Positions 43,849 through 55,110 of a DNA stretch of 64,000 nt are shown here, in pieces. Each line of letters starts with the position of its first letter. Position 1 is the stretch's first letter. Below the pieces are notes generated by a model. That model was not told the DNA's origin, did not search any database, and saw only the letters and a program-made list of their open reading frames with translations. Source of the DNA: Capronia americana (Eukaryota > Ascomycota > Eurotiomycetes > Chaetothyriales > Herpotrichiellaceae); contig JADWQD010000006.1 in the NCBI GenBank assembly GCA_016110215.1, forward strand, positions 1,488,001 to 1,552,000. Direction: 5' to 3'. A program made the position numbers and the translations under genes.

Positions 43849-45986
43849 ATGGCCGGGTCGCGACCGCGTAGTCGCACTCCCTCGCAGACACGAAAGCCAG
43901 CCGGAGATGGGGACGAATCTGTACTCGGCGCAGTCCTCGACGTAAGCAAAACGAGTCTTGCGAATGCAGGAAATATCTGTGCTCGTGCTAATGCCGGTGA
44001 TAGACGCGCCAGCTGGAGGCGTTTGGCCGAAAGGTGACGGCCACTGCGAGCCACCTCATGGGCGACAATACTACGACCCATTATCCCACCGCCATGAGCA
44101 GCCTCTCAAGACAAATGCGGCGGCCTGGGATACAGAGGGCCGTTTTCTCCTTCTCTCAACAGGCGCCTTCTGAGCTTGTGCGTGCAAAGCTGTCTACCAG
44201 CGAAATCGCTCATCGAGCCCTCACATACATCTCCGAAGAGCAACTAGAGAACATCCCTGAAGACGAGAACTCCTACTCGCTATTTCAGGGCTTTCAAGCT
44301 TCCATCCCTGAAGGCGAGAGTGAGCACCGGAAGGGACACCGACGGCGGAGTTCGAAGCAGCACAGACTGCTGGGCGCTGGAGATGTCGAAGAAGATGGCC
44401 CGCCCACGATACAGAATCTCAAGAAGAAGAGAAACAACGTTAATCATCGGCTGGAGATGATGGCTATACGCAAGAACATGTGTACCACCGAGATCACAGA
44501 CATTGACAGGAAGCTGGCCAATCTCCAGCACATGCGTAAACTGGCCGTCGACCGGCTGACCTCCCTCGAGCAGGACGAAGCGGAGGTTGAGCACGAGCTG
44601 TCAGAGCTGGACAACAAGATTGAGGAAATGCAAGAAGAGCTGGAAGAACAAGGCGAAATGGATCAGTCGACTAGCACGATTAACCCCCCTCGCGTCGCCA
44701 CACCCGAATCCGAAGCCATGGATGCCTCCTTTATGTCCCAATCCATCTACGACAAGCTGCCCAACTCTGCGTCTCCCAAATCAAAACGCCGGCCCAAACC
44801 TACGAAGAGAAAATCCATGCCGGTACTCCATGAACACCTCGAATCTGGTTCCCATATCAAAACGCTTCCTGCCCACAATGACTCAATAACCGCCATTGAC
44901 TTTGACCAGCCGTTTGGCACGATGGTCACCGCCGCCCTTGATGACACGGTGCGTGTGTGGGATCTGAATCTGGGCCGTTGTATGGGATTTTTGGAGGGTC
45001 ATACTGCGTCGGTCCGGTGTCTCCAAGTCGAGGATTATATCGTGGCAACTGGAGGCCTAGACGCTACAATCCGACTCTGGGATCTGAGCCGTGCCAAATA
45101 TGAGCCATACGAACATAAAATATTCGAGAATGGTGACGGCAAGGAGGATGATGAGGACGATGGCCTTGGTTTCGGCAACGAGGGCGAGGATGCTCCTCCT
45201 CCGCCTCCACCTGACGCTATGGAAGATTGTCCACTGTTCGTCCTGGAAGCACATGTCGACGCAGTCACAGCATTGCACCTCCGTGGTAAAACCTTGGTGT
45301 CTGGGTCGGCAGACAAGACCCTCCGGCAATGGGATCTGGAGAAAGGGCGGTGCGTACAGACACTCGACGTACTCTGGGCAGCGGCTCAAGCGAGTGTGAC
45401 GATGGGCGATGCAGACTCCCAGTGGCGGCCAACGGGGCGCTCGGCAGACACCAACGCGGATTTCGTCGGAGCTATCCAATGTTTCGACGCAGCTCTGGCT
45501 TGTGGCACAGCGGATGGAATGGTACGACTGTGGGATCTCAGAAGTGGACAAGTCCACAGGAGTCTGGTCGGCCACACGGGGCCTGTGACCTGTTTGCAAT
45601 TTGACGACACCCATCTTGTTACGGGCAGCGTTGACAGGAGCGTCAGAGTAAGTTTGTGGAATCAGCAATCTTCGCACCCAAACTAATGTCTATTGCAGAT
45701 TTGGGATCTCCGCATGGGGACCATATTCGACGCTTATGCTTACGATGCGCCGATAACGAGCATGATGTTCGACTCTCGCCACATCGTCTGTGCCGCGGGT
45801 GAGGACGTCGTCAAAGTCTACGATAAAGCTGATGGTCGACATTGGGATTGCGGCGTGGGCGTCGACACGACTGTAGAAGATCGTATGGCTGGCACAAAGA
45901 CAAGTATCGTCGACCGGGTCAGGCTGAAGGATGGATATCTGATCGAGGGAAGGAGAAACGGGGAGGTTGGGGTATGGAAGTGTTAA
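43849..45986 (+). CDS. MDV1: Mdv1-type mitochondrial fission WD40 adaptor, three exons
   Basis: Exons 43849-43941, 44004-45647 and 45699-45986 give 674 aa. Introns are 62 and 51 nt, both with CTAAT. The N-terminal region after splicing reads [14 protein letters not shown], a conserved Mdv1 start. It is followed by the Fis1-binding helices ([32 protein letters not shown]). A coiled coil follows ([13 protein letters not shown] ... [15 protein letters not shown]) for dimerisation, then a seven-blade WD40 propeller that binds the dynamin Dnm1. Between blades is an acidic and PPPPPP insert. The adaptor links Fis1 on the outer mitochondrial membrane to Dnm1. Filamentous ascomycetes usually have one such protein. 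Confidence 0.92.
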
Positions 45987-46138
45987 TTGTCGCCATACCA
46001 GGTAGGCATGTAAAGTATAATCGAGGGACACCGCCGCTGTGGACTGGCTGACGCGGTGATCAGTTCATTCACGCGGCCTCCAGGTCCGTCTTATTCTTGT
46101 GCAATCATTGCTCCTGTGGCAGCCGCTTGTTGCATCGC

Positions 46139-47266
46139 TCAAGTCACTGGCCTTTCCAGCATGGCGAGCAACGATCTCGCCGCCGCTGGCCGGTCGAACA
46201 TCGGCACCGGCAACACGTCGGCCATGATGGGCTTCGTTTTCAACTGGTCTTCCACCAACCGCTCAGCTCGCAACAATGCCACTGCCCTCCTACACCGCCA
46301 TCGTACACAGTTTGCCTGCTCTGGAGCCTCCCGCTCAACGTCCTTTCTCAACTGCTGGTAGGCCAGTCTGTAAATGGCGAAGGCCCGTGCAGGGCTAAAC
46401 TCCTGCATGTGCACCGATGCGTGCCACGACTCTTTCCCACCAACAACCAATTTCTGCCATTCCTTCTCGACGGTGTCCACAATGGCAAGGACCTCCACAG
46501 CCATATCTTCGCTCCTGATCAATCGATCCAGGAGTGCTGCCTTGGGCCCATCTCCTCCCAGCTCGAACAACGGCGTCACAAACTCCTCTAGGAAAGCCGC
46601 CTCACCTAAAGGATAGGGCAACTGGGCCATATCGGGGCCTTGCTCTCTATGCGTGTTCTTCACCGGGCTCCCCTTGAAGCAAACGCGCTGTAACAGCGCC
46701 GACAGCTCGTCTTGAAGACATTGACGGGCCTCAAATGGATTGCTGAAGGCCGTCATTTCTTTCTGGCAGGCGGTCCACGCTTCCTTGCTCGTACGCCACG
46801 TGCGCAATTCCCGCGCCGCGACCTCCGGACGGACTTTCGACTCCATCCACTCCATGGGGTAGTCCCAATCCTGGTGCTTGGGCTTCGATGGACTGTCAAT
46901 GTCCATGAAGTCGTCCCTCACATCCTTGTGACCAGCGTTCTTAAGGTGCTGGCTCCATTGAACGTACGACGCCCGCACGTGCTTCTTGCCGTTCGCGATG
47001 GCCCGTTGCCCCTTCGAGGCCAAATCCTTCTGCCAGGAGTCGACGTCCTTGGCACTGACCTGGAATCGGGAGGTGATGACTCCCTCCTCGGACATCTTGA
47101 AGCCCATTGCTTTGGCATCCAGATTGATGTCATCCTTGTCGAGAGCTGGGTCGGTTAGGTTTCCAAGCCCTGGGAAGGAGGACATGTTGAAGCGCGCAAG
47201 ACTCCGATTGTATACGGGTTCGCTGACCTCGGAAGGGGACGCCCGCTTCGACTTGGTTGACGGCAT
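46139..47266 (-). CDS. Hypothetical protein, helical, no recognised domain
   Basis: Single exon, 375 aa from the ATG at 47266 (MPSTKSKRASPSEVSE). The frame is open up to an ATG at 47431, but a TATAAAAG sequence on this strand sits at 47419-47426, immediately after that upper ATG, which fits transcription starting downstream. The product is soluble, charged and largely helical (QVSAKDVDSWQKDLASKGQRAIANGKKHVRASYVQWSQHL; LRTWRTSKEAWTACQKEMTAF). It has a basic N-terminus that may be a nuclear signal. I do not recognise the family. It is convergent with MDV1, with stops 152 bases apart. Confidence 0.7.
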   Translation of the reverse strand: MPSTKSKRASPSEVSEPVYNRSLARFNMSSFPGLGNLTDPALDKDDINLDAKAMGFKMSEEGVITSRFQVSAKDVDSWQKDLASKGQRAIANGKKHVRASYVQWSQHLKNAGHKDVRDDFMDIDSPSKPKHQDWDYPMEWMESKVRPEVAARELRTWRTSKEAWTACQKEMTAFSNPFEARQCLQDELSALLQRVCFKGSPVKNTHREQGPDMAQLPYPLGEAAFLEEFVTPLFELGGDGPKAALLDRLIRSEDMAVEVLAIVDTVEKEWQKLVVGGKESWHASVHMQEFSPARAFAIYRLAYQQLRKDVEREAPEQANCVRWRCRRAVALLRAERLVEDQLKTKPIMADVLPVPMFDRPAAARSLLAMLERPVT

Positions 47267-49274
47267 TGTGAACGCTGGGGTCCACTGATCTGGCAGCGAT
47301 GTGGTGTTGCTGGAAGAAGCCGTTGTCACGAACGTTGGGTTACGTTGGATATTGCTCGGGAGTGCTTCAAGTCTGGCAGGCTGTGAGTGAGTTGTGAGGC
47401 AGCCACGGCGAGACCATCCTTTTATAACCATGTTGAAGCGTCGTCGAGGTCCTCATGGCGGTCCGCGCGGTTTGGTTCAGAGAGAGTCATTTCTGAACCA
47501 CAAGAAACGAAACCTTATTCACGAGGACCTTCGACGACAGCCACAGCACACCCGCGGGCCAGCTGCCACGGACGTCCTCATCGAGAGTGCAGGCGGCAGC
47601 AGCAGCAGCAGCAGGGAGAGGAGAGCACATGTCCCAAATATCCCCATGTCTCAGTTAGCAGCAAGTTCTCCTTTGGCATACCACACCTTCTATGGGGATA
47701 CGCATGGCTTGCGGTTGCAGTCTGAAGGTCTTCTCAGAGCCTCCTCCTTCGAGCCCGAGCCAGCACAGAATTGCCCAATCCGCGCCGGAGAAGACGAGCA
47801 GAAAGCAAGCTCCGAAATGTATTCCAGTTCCAGATTCCAGTCGAAGTCGCTTCCTCACCAAGCCATCCCTCCACTTCGTCCCTCCTTCCTTTTCTCTTTC
47901 CCCCGCAGGTACTGGATCTTACGTATCAGGTACTGCAGTCACAATGGCCCTCCGTCCGACCAAGAACCATACCAGCATCCCACAATACTAAGCTGTCTAA
48001 TTTCCGTACCGTAGCGATAACTCCGATCCATACGACTTGTGAATCAGACAATTCAGCCAAAAGAATTTTCATTTTTTTGAAAGATAGGTGCTCAAGAAAC
48101 AACACTATATCGACTTACAAACTGACTAGACTGGATACCTCCATCCATGGTCCTTCATCCAGCCATTTAATCGGTCGGTTGGAGCGGAAAGCCAAGCCGA
48201 GCCAAGAAAGAGAGAGAGAAGGGGAGAGAGAGTGAGAGAGGCGTGAGAGGGTTCTCAGGCCTGAGAGCGGAACCACGGCACTGACTTGTCCCGACTTTCC
48301 TGTCCGCGCCTTCGCTCTCGCTCTCTCTCACTCACTCACTCTCACTCTCAGGGCTGGCCAACGCTGGATCGTGAAGTCTATGTTAAGTGCGGTACAGTAC
48401 CTACCCTCCCAGACAGTCAATATCCGTCCGCTCTCGCCTTCCTTGAGGATCTAATTATCGGTCAACGCTCTCTGATATTCCGTGCCTGCTACTCAGTCAG
48501 GCGGTCAGCAGCCAGTCACTCAGGAAGTCACTACTGTCCTCATGTCACTCTGGTCTGCTGTACTCTCCTCTACTCTACTCCTCATCTTAAGTATACATTA
48601 TTACCCCAGGGTCTCCGTATGCACCACTCCTAGGAATCAGACTGAAGCGGTGATTTGCCAAGTCACTGCCGGAAAAGTACTGTACCTAGCCATAGGACAT
48701 ACATCACAGATAGGATATGTATCTGAAAACTACTGGATCCAATGGTGCAATACACATCGACTGTCAGGTGTAGTCCGTCTCTAGAGAGATACAGGATAAA
48801 AGCAAAGGATATGGAGCATGTAGCCTATTCCTCGGGTAGGGACATTTTCTCGCTTGTCAAGCCTTCACTCAGCTGCCGCGGGCGTTGCAGTTCGAAATGA
48901 AATTGATGTTTGCTTGGGTGCCTCTCGCACTCACTCCATCGAGAGACGAAACATGCGTCATGTATGAATCGTCATCTGATTCTGATTCTCGTTGGAGGGT
49001 TTTGACCGCTGGGTTGGATGGCCGGTCCAGATCACGGGAGGGCACATCATGTTTGGCCATGCGGTCGCCCTGACCGTGCTAAAGCGGATACACCTTGTTA
49101 AACACGGTCTTCAGACCCATGGATGCATTCAACAGTCACTCACGGCTGGCACTCTACCGCTGTGCAAAACAGACATATATCTGAAGCGATTCCAAGGCTT
49201 GAGGTTCATTCCACAGTAAGTCACTACCACTCACTCTTCCTCATACACATCCGCTGTACCAACCCTCCGCAACC
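47267..49274. other. 2.0 kb intergenic region with CT/GA tracts
   Basis: Contains a CAG-type run (about 47593-47611), a purine-rich GA tract (about 48205-48240) and a matching pyrimidine CT tract (about 48310-48352). The 206-aa open frame at 47394-48014 lacks an ATG and a domain. No gene is called. Confidence 0.45.
47419..47426 (-). promoter_or_regulatory. TATA box candidate
   Basis: TATAAAAG on the minus strand, 153 bases upstream of the ATG at 47266. It supports that start over the longer frame. Confidence 0.45.
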
Positions 49275-51488
49275 ATGGCGAGCTCCAACACCCCCATCCC
49301 TTCAGTTACACCCTCAGCCTCAGCCTCAGCCTCAAATTCAGACCCTCTCAACGTCAAACCGACCGTCATTGGCATCTACGGACTCCCAGCTTCGGGCAAG
49401 ACGTACCTGATCGGCCAACTGAAACGACAACTCGGTGAAGAACACTTTGTCTTTCACGACGGCTCCGCGGCAATTGCGGCTGTCGTGCCAGGAGGTTTGG
49501 AGGCTTTCTGCAAATTGCCGGAGCACGATCAAGCACAAATCCGTGAGCTCGCCATCCAAGGGATCAGAAAGGAATGCGTTGAGGACAAGAAATCAGCACT
49601 GGTGGCTGGCCATTTCATGTTCTGGCCGGAGAATCAGCATGGAGACGAAGCATCACCACCATCGGTATGGACCCCCAGCGACGCCGCCACGTACACGCAC
49701 ATTCTCTATCTCGATGTGCCCACGGAAGTGCTCCTGTTGCGTCGCATCAATGATGCGGCCAAGAAGCGGCCACAGATGACGGTCACGCAGTTGGAGAGAT
49801 GGCAGGGTGCTGAGAAGACGCAGCTCCGCAAGCTCTGCTACGATCAGGGGATCTTGTTCTCACTCGTCCACATGGACCCAGCGTCAACGCTGCTTGAAAG
49901 AGTCATAGCGCACGTGGTTGACTTCGTGAAGCACACCGAGCAGGAAAACATGTCTCGTGCGGAACGGAGACTGGACGAAGTGGTGACGCAGATGGCTAGC
50001 CAAGGCGCTGATGGACTGGAGATGGAGATCGAAATCGAGCGTATGCTCGTCATCGACGGCGACCGCACCCTAACTGCGCAGGATACTGGCGCTCTGCTAT
50101 GGAAACGAGCCGGGGAAGGATTCGACTTCAGCGGAACATCAACCCCAGAGGAAGATCCCTTGAAGTCAATCTTCAGCAGTCGCCTGGGATACTCATACAC
50201 CGCCTTCCGCCAGGCCACATTGCTGTATGAAGAGCTAAGTGGACGAAACGACTTCGACGAGCTCTTAGATCAGGTCGCAAAGGCAACATCACTGTACGAC
50301 GACTTTGTGTATCTTTTGCGCAGTGTCGCAGCCCAGCGTCATGTGAGAGCAATTCTTGTTACCTGCGGACTGCGCCAAGTATGGGAGAAAGTACTGGCTC
50401 ACGCGGGCCTATCTGGCAGCGTCAAGGTCATAGGTGGAGGGCGCATTGCCGACGGATTTGTTGTCACCGCGGCAGTCAAGACTGCGTTAGTCTCCCGTCT
50501 GCAGAGCGTCCACTGTTTGGAGACCTGGGCATTCGGTGACAGCGTCCTAGACCTCGGGATGTTGAGCATCGCGGATCGGGCAATTATCGTGGTAGGTGAT
50601 GCTGAGAGTAGGAGCAAATCCATGGAGGCAGCCTTGGAAACGGCACTCGATAATGGCAATATCCAAGATGCGCGCGTGTGTCAGGTCGTCATGGCGAGTG
50701 GCGCTCCACCGAGATTGAACGCGACCAAATTGCCGGTAACCACTCTGACGGACCCGGATTTCATGCAGTCAATCATATCGCCTCGGGGTGATGGGAATTG
50801 CGTGGACCTTCACGTTCTTGATGTCACCAACAAGAATGCAGCCAAGATCCTTACGACGCCAACACGCGATGCATCAGTCGCTGGTCCGGCGTTGAGAGAG
50901 GCACATCGCCGAGTGGGATGGTTCTTGGCCCACGCATTCGTGCCCGCCATCGTCGGCGTGGAAGACCATCAGATCCCGCACGTGCAAGGCCATTCTACCG
51001 AAGGCCACGGCTTACTCGACGAGTCGCATACCATGATCGTTGCGCTCATGCGAGGCGGCGAACCTATGGCCTTGGGTGTCAGCGAAGCTTTCCCCCTTGC
51101 CGTGTTCGTGCATGCCAATTGCCCCACCGAGATCACAGGGAAGCATCTGCAGATGATGAGGACTATCATCCTCGTCGACTCGGTGATCAACAGCGGGAAA
51201 TCAGTGGTCGAGTTCATCCAACGTGTTTGGGAACTAAAACAAGCGAGTAGTGGTGGTTGCGGTCGCAGTGGCGATGGGAGTGGCAATGGCACAATCCGCA
51301 TCATCGTCGTCGCAGGGGTGGTTCAGTTGCAGGCAATTGACAAGATCAAGTCCATTTGTGGGTCTTCGAAGCATCGCAACCGTTTGAGTATGAGTCTGGT
51401 TGCTCTGAGACTCTCGGACAACAAGTTCACGGGCAAGCGGGGCACCGATACTGGAAATCGCCTGTTCAATACGACGTTTTTGGATTGA
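49275..51488 (+). CDS. Three-domain fusion: P-loop kinase, HAD phosphatase-like, phosphoribosyltransferase
   Basis: Single exon, 737 aa. Domain 1 (about 28-230) is a P-loop kinase of the adenylate/gluconate-kinase-like group: G-L-P-A-S-G-K-T at 36-43, with hydrophobic ILYLDVP and a LLRRI segment. Domain 2 (about 255-460) is a HAD phosphatase related to phosphoserine phosphatase: I-D-G-D-R-T-L (DxDxT, Asp near 261 and 263) and G-D-S-V-L-D near 421. Domain 3 (about 500-737) is a uracil-phosphoribosyltransferase-type PRTase, with the PRPP loop L-V-D-S-V-I-N-S-G-K-S near 632-643 and upstream MRGGEPMALGVSEAFP. The N-terminus has an (AS)n tract from a hexanucleotide repeat. All three active sites look intact. 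A role in nucleotide or nucleoside salvage is inferred from the PRTase; the substrates of domains 1 and 2 are unknown. Confidence 0.85.
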   Translation: MASSNTPIPSVTPSASASASNSDPLNVKPTVIGIYGLPASGKTYLIGQLKRQLGEEHFVFHDGSAAIAAVVPGGLEAFCKLPEHDQAQIRELAIQGIRKECVEDKKSALVAGHFMFWPENQHGDEASPPSVWTPSDAATYTHILYLDVPTEVLLLRRINDAAKKRPQMTVTQLERWQGAEKTQLRKLCYDQGILFSLVHMDPASTLLERVIAHVVDFVKHTEQENMSRAERRLDEVVTQMASQGADGLEMEIEIERMLVIDGDRTLTAQDTGALLWKRAGEGFDFSGTSTPEEDPLKSIFSSRLGYSYTAFRQATLLYEELSGRNDFDELLDQVAKATSLYDDFVYLLRSVAAQRHVRAILVTCGLRQVWEKVLAHAGLSGSVKVIGGGRIADGFVVTAAVKTALVSRLQSVHCLETWAFGDSVLDLGMLSIADRAIIVVGDAESRSKSMEAALETALDNGNIQDARVCQVVMASGAPPRLNATKLPVTTLTDPDFMQSIISPRGDGNCVDLHVLDVTNKNAAKILTTPTRDASVAGPALREAHRRVGWFLAHAFVPAIVGVEDHQIPHVQGHSTEGHGLLDESHTMIVALMRGGEPMALGVSEAFPLAVFVHANCPTEITGKHLQMMRTIILVDSVINSGKSVVEFIQRVWELKQASSGGCGRSGDGSGNGTIRIIVVAGVVQLQAIDKIKSICGSSKHRNRLSMSLVALRLSDNKFTGKRGTDTGNRLFNTTFLD

Positions 51489-54400
51489 GTCGTATCTCAC
51501 ACGCCACGCATGTGAGGTGGGAGACAGATAGTGCAGACGGCTGGAGGTGGTGAAGACCGGACATGTACCGTGTAGGCGTGCATCGTCGTGTCGTGTGAGG
51601 AATGCAGTGATGGACTGGAAGGCTTGTTTCGTTGGACACGCTCCAGGTGTCTCGTACACCGCTGTGTATGGAAGAGTAGCTGACGAATGTCATGTCTTCG
51701 ATCACCGACGCTCACGCATTGAATAAAACTGGGGCCATGCAATTCGTGCGAAGCAAGGAAAGTTCCAGGCCAGCCGACATGTAGATTGCCAAGCAGTCCA
51801 AGGCAGTCAGTGGTGCAGTCGCCGTGTGGATGAGATGAGATGAGACGAGCTCTAAGAAGAAACGTGGTAATGATCACGCGTTCCGCTTGCACACACCATC
51901 CAACAAAATCAACGGCCACCAGGGACCTAACTTGTACCTCGTTAGCGCTTCTCAGTAACGGAACAGACAGGGAGACTTATAAAACGGGGGCACCCGCCGT
52001 CCAAGGAGCGTGTAAGCATCCAGGAACGACGGGCAACCGAGGCTTCTGTCCATGGCCCAAACGACATGTATGACACGCATTCTGCGATGCTCGAGGCAAT
52101 TCGCCCAACTCCCGTCCGTGGTCCGTCACTTCGAGTGAGCCGGAAAGTTATCCTCGCCAAACCAGAGCAAGACTAAATCCATCGCGGCTACCAACAGCCG
52201 GGTTGTGACAGAGAATCTCCCACAAAGCAAGATTGGTCTTTCACAGCGACGACAAACAGCAAGTGACAAGAGCAGACAAGCCGAAGCTTTGATCCTCACT
52301 CGAGAGAGGTCCTGTCTCGAACACTTGGTGACCCTGTTCATCTTCGCTGTCAAAGTCCAATCTTGCTTTTTGTGATCGATTCACTGTAGAACATTCCCAC
52401 TGATGATTTGGAAAGCTTTGCAGGATTCGTCCATAGCTCAAGCGGCTAGACTTTCAGGGACTCGTCGCGACAAAAGTGTGCCCTGGACCCAGGAGGAAAT
52501 TGAGAGCTTGCAGCAAAATGCAGTCCACTTGATACAGCCTTGGTGAAGATCAGAGAGCACAAATCGTTCCCAGCATCGTCGTAGCAGCATGAAGTCGAGC
52601 ATTCGGAATGCAGATTCGGCAGTCATCTCTCTAGATCCATCCCTCAGCCCACGATATATCCCCCGCTTTATTCCCACGCGGTCGACAGAATCCGATTCAA
52701 ACGCAACATCCAAGCCCTGTCAAACAGGAAATGACGCCTCTCTCGTGTGTGATACAGTAATCTCGGAGACAAGATTTTGGTTTTCTCTTCTGTAAATTCG
52801 AAGGACATTCGCCATATCTCAGGCCAGGACGCACAAAGAACATCATAAAAAATCGTCCTCTTTCCCACTCGAGAGTGAGGGTGATCCAAAAATTCCGAAG
52901 AATTAAGGACCTGTTCATTCGGCGCTCTCAATTTTCACCATGATGGAACATGATGCTGATGATTAACGCGGCTGATCGGGATCTTCTGCAGAAGTACACA
53001 TCTCGTGGCGGGTGCCTCGACGTGCGCTCGGTGAATGAGCTACCGTGGCTGGCACGGCGTGAAAGCTGGAGCAGAGTTGGAGAGGAGTAGCAGTGCGAAA
53101 CTGGGGTTGACTTTCGTGGAAAAGCATGTGCTCAGGTCTGGCCGGCCGGAACAGACAAAGTGCCAAAGTGGAAAGACATGCCGATGTCGAAGTCTTGCAG
53201 TAGTGTCCGAGACCTGGCAGCGAGCAACATAAACTCGGTTTCCGGCCAGTGGATCTCATCAACTCCAGCAAGAACTTCCAGCGATCTTGTGTGTAGGCTT
53301 TGTTATCTTTGTGCTCTAGGCATATACCCCGGTGCACGTATCTTCAACATACAGTCATCTCCGCTTTCTCTTGACTCTTGTTCCACGCTCATATCGACCA
53401 AGACATCCCATAAATGATCACGTATAATGTTCAGCATTGGAATGCCGACGCGCGGTCCCTGGGGGACGCTTACCAATCAGACGCATGGCGAGACCGTTTT
53501 TCACTGCCCTGCATGAGAGCTCTGAACGTCGCATTTTTCCTTTGACCGCACCCAATCCATCCCGTCGTTCTCTGCCGGAGCAGATAATAAGCGGGAGGCA
53601 CGCGGATGAAGCTAGTCAGAAACTCGACAACTGGACCGCGACACTTCGAACCGACAGATAGCTTAGGGTTAGGTTCCGATACGCATAACACTAGCACCCG
53701 AGATTCCTCCTGTCGCTTTAACGAGACCATGCTATGAGGCTCAAGCGGTCGGAAGGCAGGTGTTAGCTGCTCAAGAGCTCAATTTGTATCGGGAAACTCA
53801 GGGGAGATTGAACTGTATGAGAAGCCCGTGAGGGGCGAGAGGGTTGTGGATGAAGCATTCGAACTCGGACTGTGGCTCTGCGACGTTGCTGGAACCGGCG
53901 TGCGATATACGGAGAGTGGCTTCAGGAAGAGGACTAGAGCTCGTGCTGAAAGGATTCTAAAGTGCTGGAGACTGGATGCTGCTGTTCGTCGATGTTGTTG
54001 GCCATGTGCAAGTGGTTGAACCGCAGCCGCAGTTGAACTCGAACGCGTCGCGTTCCGGCGCGTCTTAGGAGCTTGCCCCGTTCGGGTTAGAACACAAAGT
54101 TATGTAATCCTGTCATGTTGCGGCCTTTTCTAGCTCTTCTCTTTTTTCATCGCTCCCACTGTGTTCTTCGTACAATGATGCCTCTGGTGACGGTTACAAA
54201 GACATCTCGAAGAAATGATACCCGGCTAGAAACGCTGAGAGCTCTTCCAAGCTTTGTTTGAAACCGCTACCACCCCATCACAGGACGACCTCTTCCAACT
54301 GACACCACTCTCCCTCGTAAATGACCGACTGATCAGCAACCTTAGCGCCAGCCACCCAATTAAATCTACGGAAGCGCTGCAAACCGCAGCGCTTCCGTAG

Positions 54401-54765
54401 ATTTAATTGGGTGGGCTGCGTGCTCATGCGTCTTAATCTGGCGGGCTCCCCTCTGATTGCCCCAATGTTCCCATTGAATAGTAGGTCTTTTGGGCTCTTT
54501 AGACCTTTCCGTATTTGCGCCTTTCTTTCACGTCCCTTCAACGCCCCATTACACCAGCGATGGACTTCGAGCCTGGTATTCTGGCTGTCATTTGCTGTCA
54601 CTACTTGATGGCAATCATCCATCATCATCCTCGAACTTTTGGGACTCCATAACTGCTGCCAAAAATGGAAACCCTAGAAGTTCACCTGACACAAAGGGCG
54701 ACGCACCACAAAATTCAAATGACCAAACTGTGAGTGATTCCCTTGGCTGGTGGCTTTAGGAGGCC
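51489..54765. other. 3.3 kb gene-poor region
   Basis: No frame here has both an ATG and a recognisable domain. It contains a perfect hairpin at 54352-54414. I looked for transposase-like or tRNA-like sequence and saw none. The density of stop codons in all frames suggests genuinely non-coding DNA. Confidence 0.5.
54352..54414. repeat. Perfect 29-bp hairpin with 5-nt loop
   Basis: Arms 54352-54380 and 54386-54414 are exact reverse complements over 29 bases with loop AAACC. Three more pairs form beyond a single bulged base. The arms start CCACCCAATTAAATC. The palindrome can form a cruciform or, if transcribed, a very stable stem. Confidence 0.95.
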
Positions 54766-55110
54766 TTGGGGGGCGTTGGTCGTCATTCCAAGCATCCAAG
54801 CTGGCTTCAGTATGCCGCCAGGCTCAACAACCACGATAGGGCAAAGCTCGAGCCTTTGCTACGACGCTTACATGACGATGGGGCCACCCGGCAAGTGTTG
54901 TTCGAAGAGAGCTTTGTCGAGATTGGGCAGCCGCAACCTTTCCACCAGTTGGATGCCTTGAGGAGCTCATTCGATCTGCATGTATGCACAAGCCGCGTCG
55001 TGGAGCCCGATTATGACGGATTCCTGTTGCTGCCCTTGATGTCGCCAGCGGAACAATTAAACCGCCGGAGATACGGGCTAGGTGGAGCTAGAACAGTTGC
55101 TTTGCAATGA
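54766..55110 (+). pseudogene. Decayed partial copy of the downstream Clr5-like domain
   Basis: The frame begins without an ATG and encodes L-Q-Y-A-A-R ... L-E-P-L-L-R-R-L-H-D-D-G-A-T-R ... G-Q-P-Q-P-F-H-Q-L-D-A-L-R ... D-L-H. This aligns without gaps to residues ~25-85 of the gene at 55842 (S-Q-Y-N-V-R ... L-V-P-L-L-L-A-L-H-Q-K-G-A-T-R ... G-T-P-I-T-F-A-Q-L-D-R-Q-R ... N-L-H). Upstream, the 12 bases GTCATTCCAAGC also occur in both copies (about 54780 and 55789), so the duplicated segment included flanking DNA. After the domain the frame ends within 40 codons and nothing of the remaining ~660 residues is present. It could be a small spliced gene instead, but a relic is more likely. Confidence 0.6.

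Noticed and set aside
47394..48014. 206-aa plus-strand frame
   Set aside because: No ATG start, low-complexity Ser/Arg, overlaps the promoter of the minus-strand gene.
52420..52475. tRNA-like stretch (ATAGCTCAAGCGGCTAGAC)
   Set aside because: Resembles an A-box region, but I could not find a matching B box or acceptor stem pairing nearby.
20985..54225. CAAAGACATCTCGA present near both 20980 and 54200
   Set aside because: Only 14 bases shared, with no extended similarity around them; likely chance.
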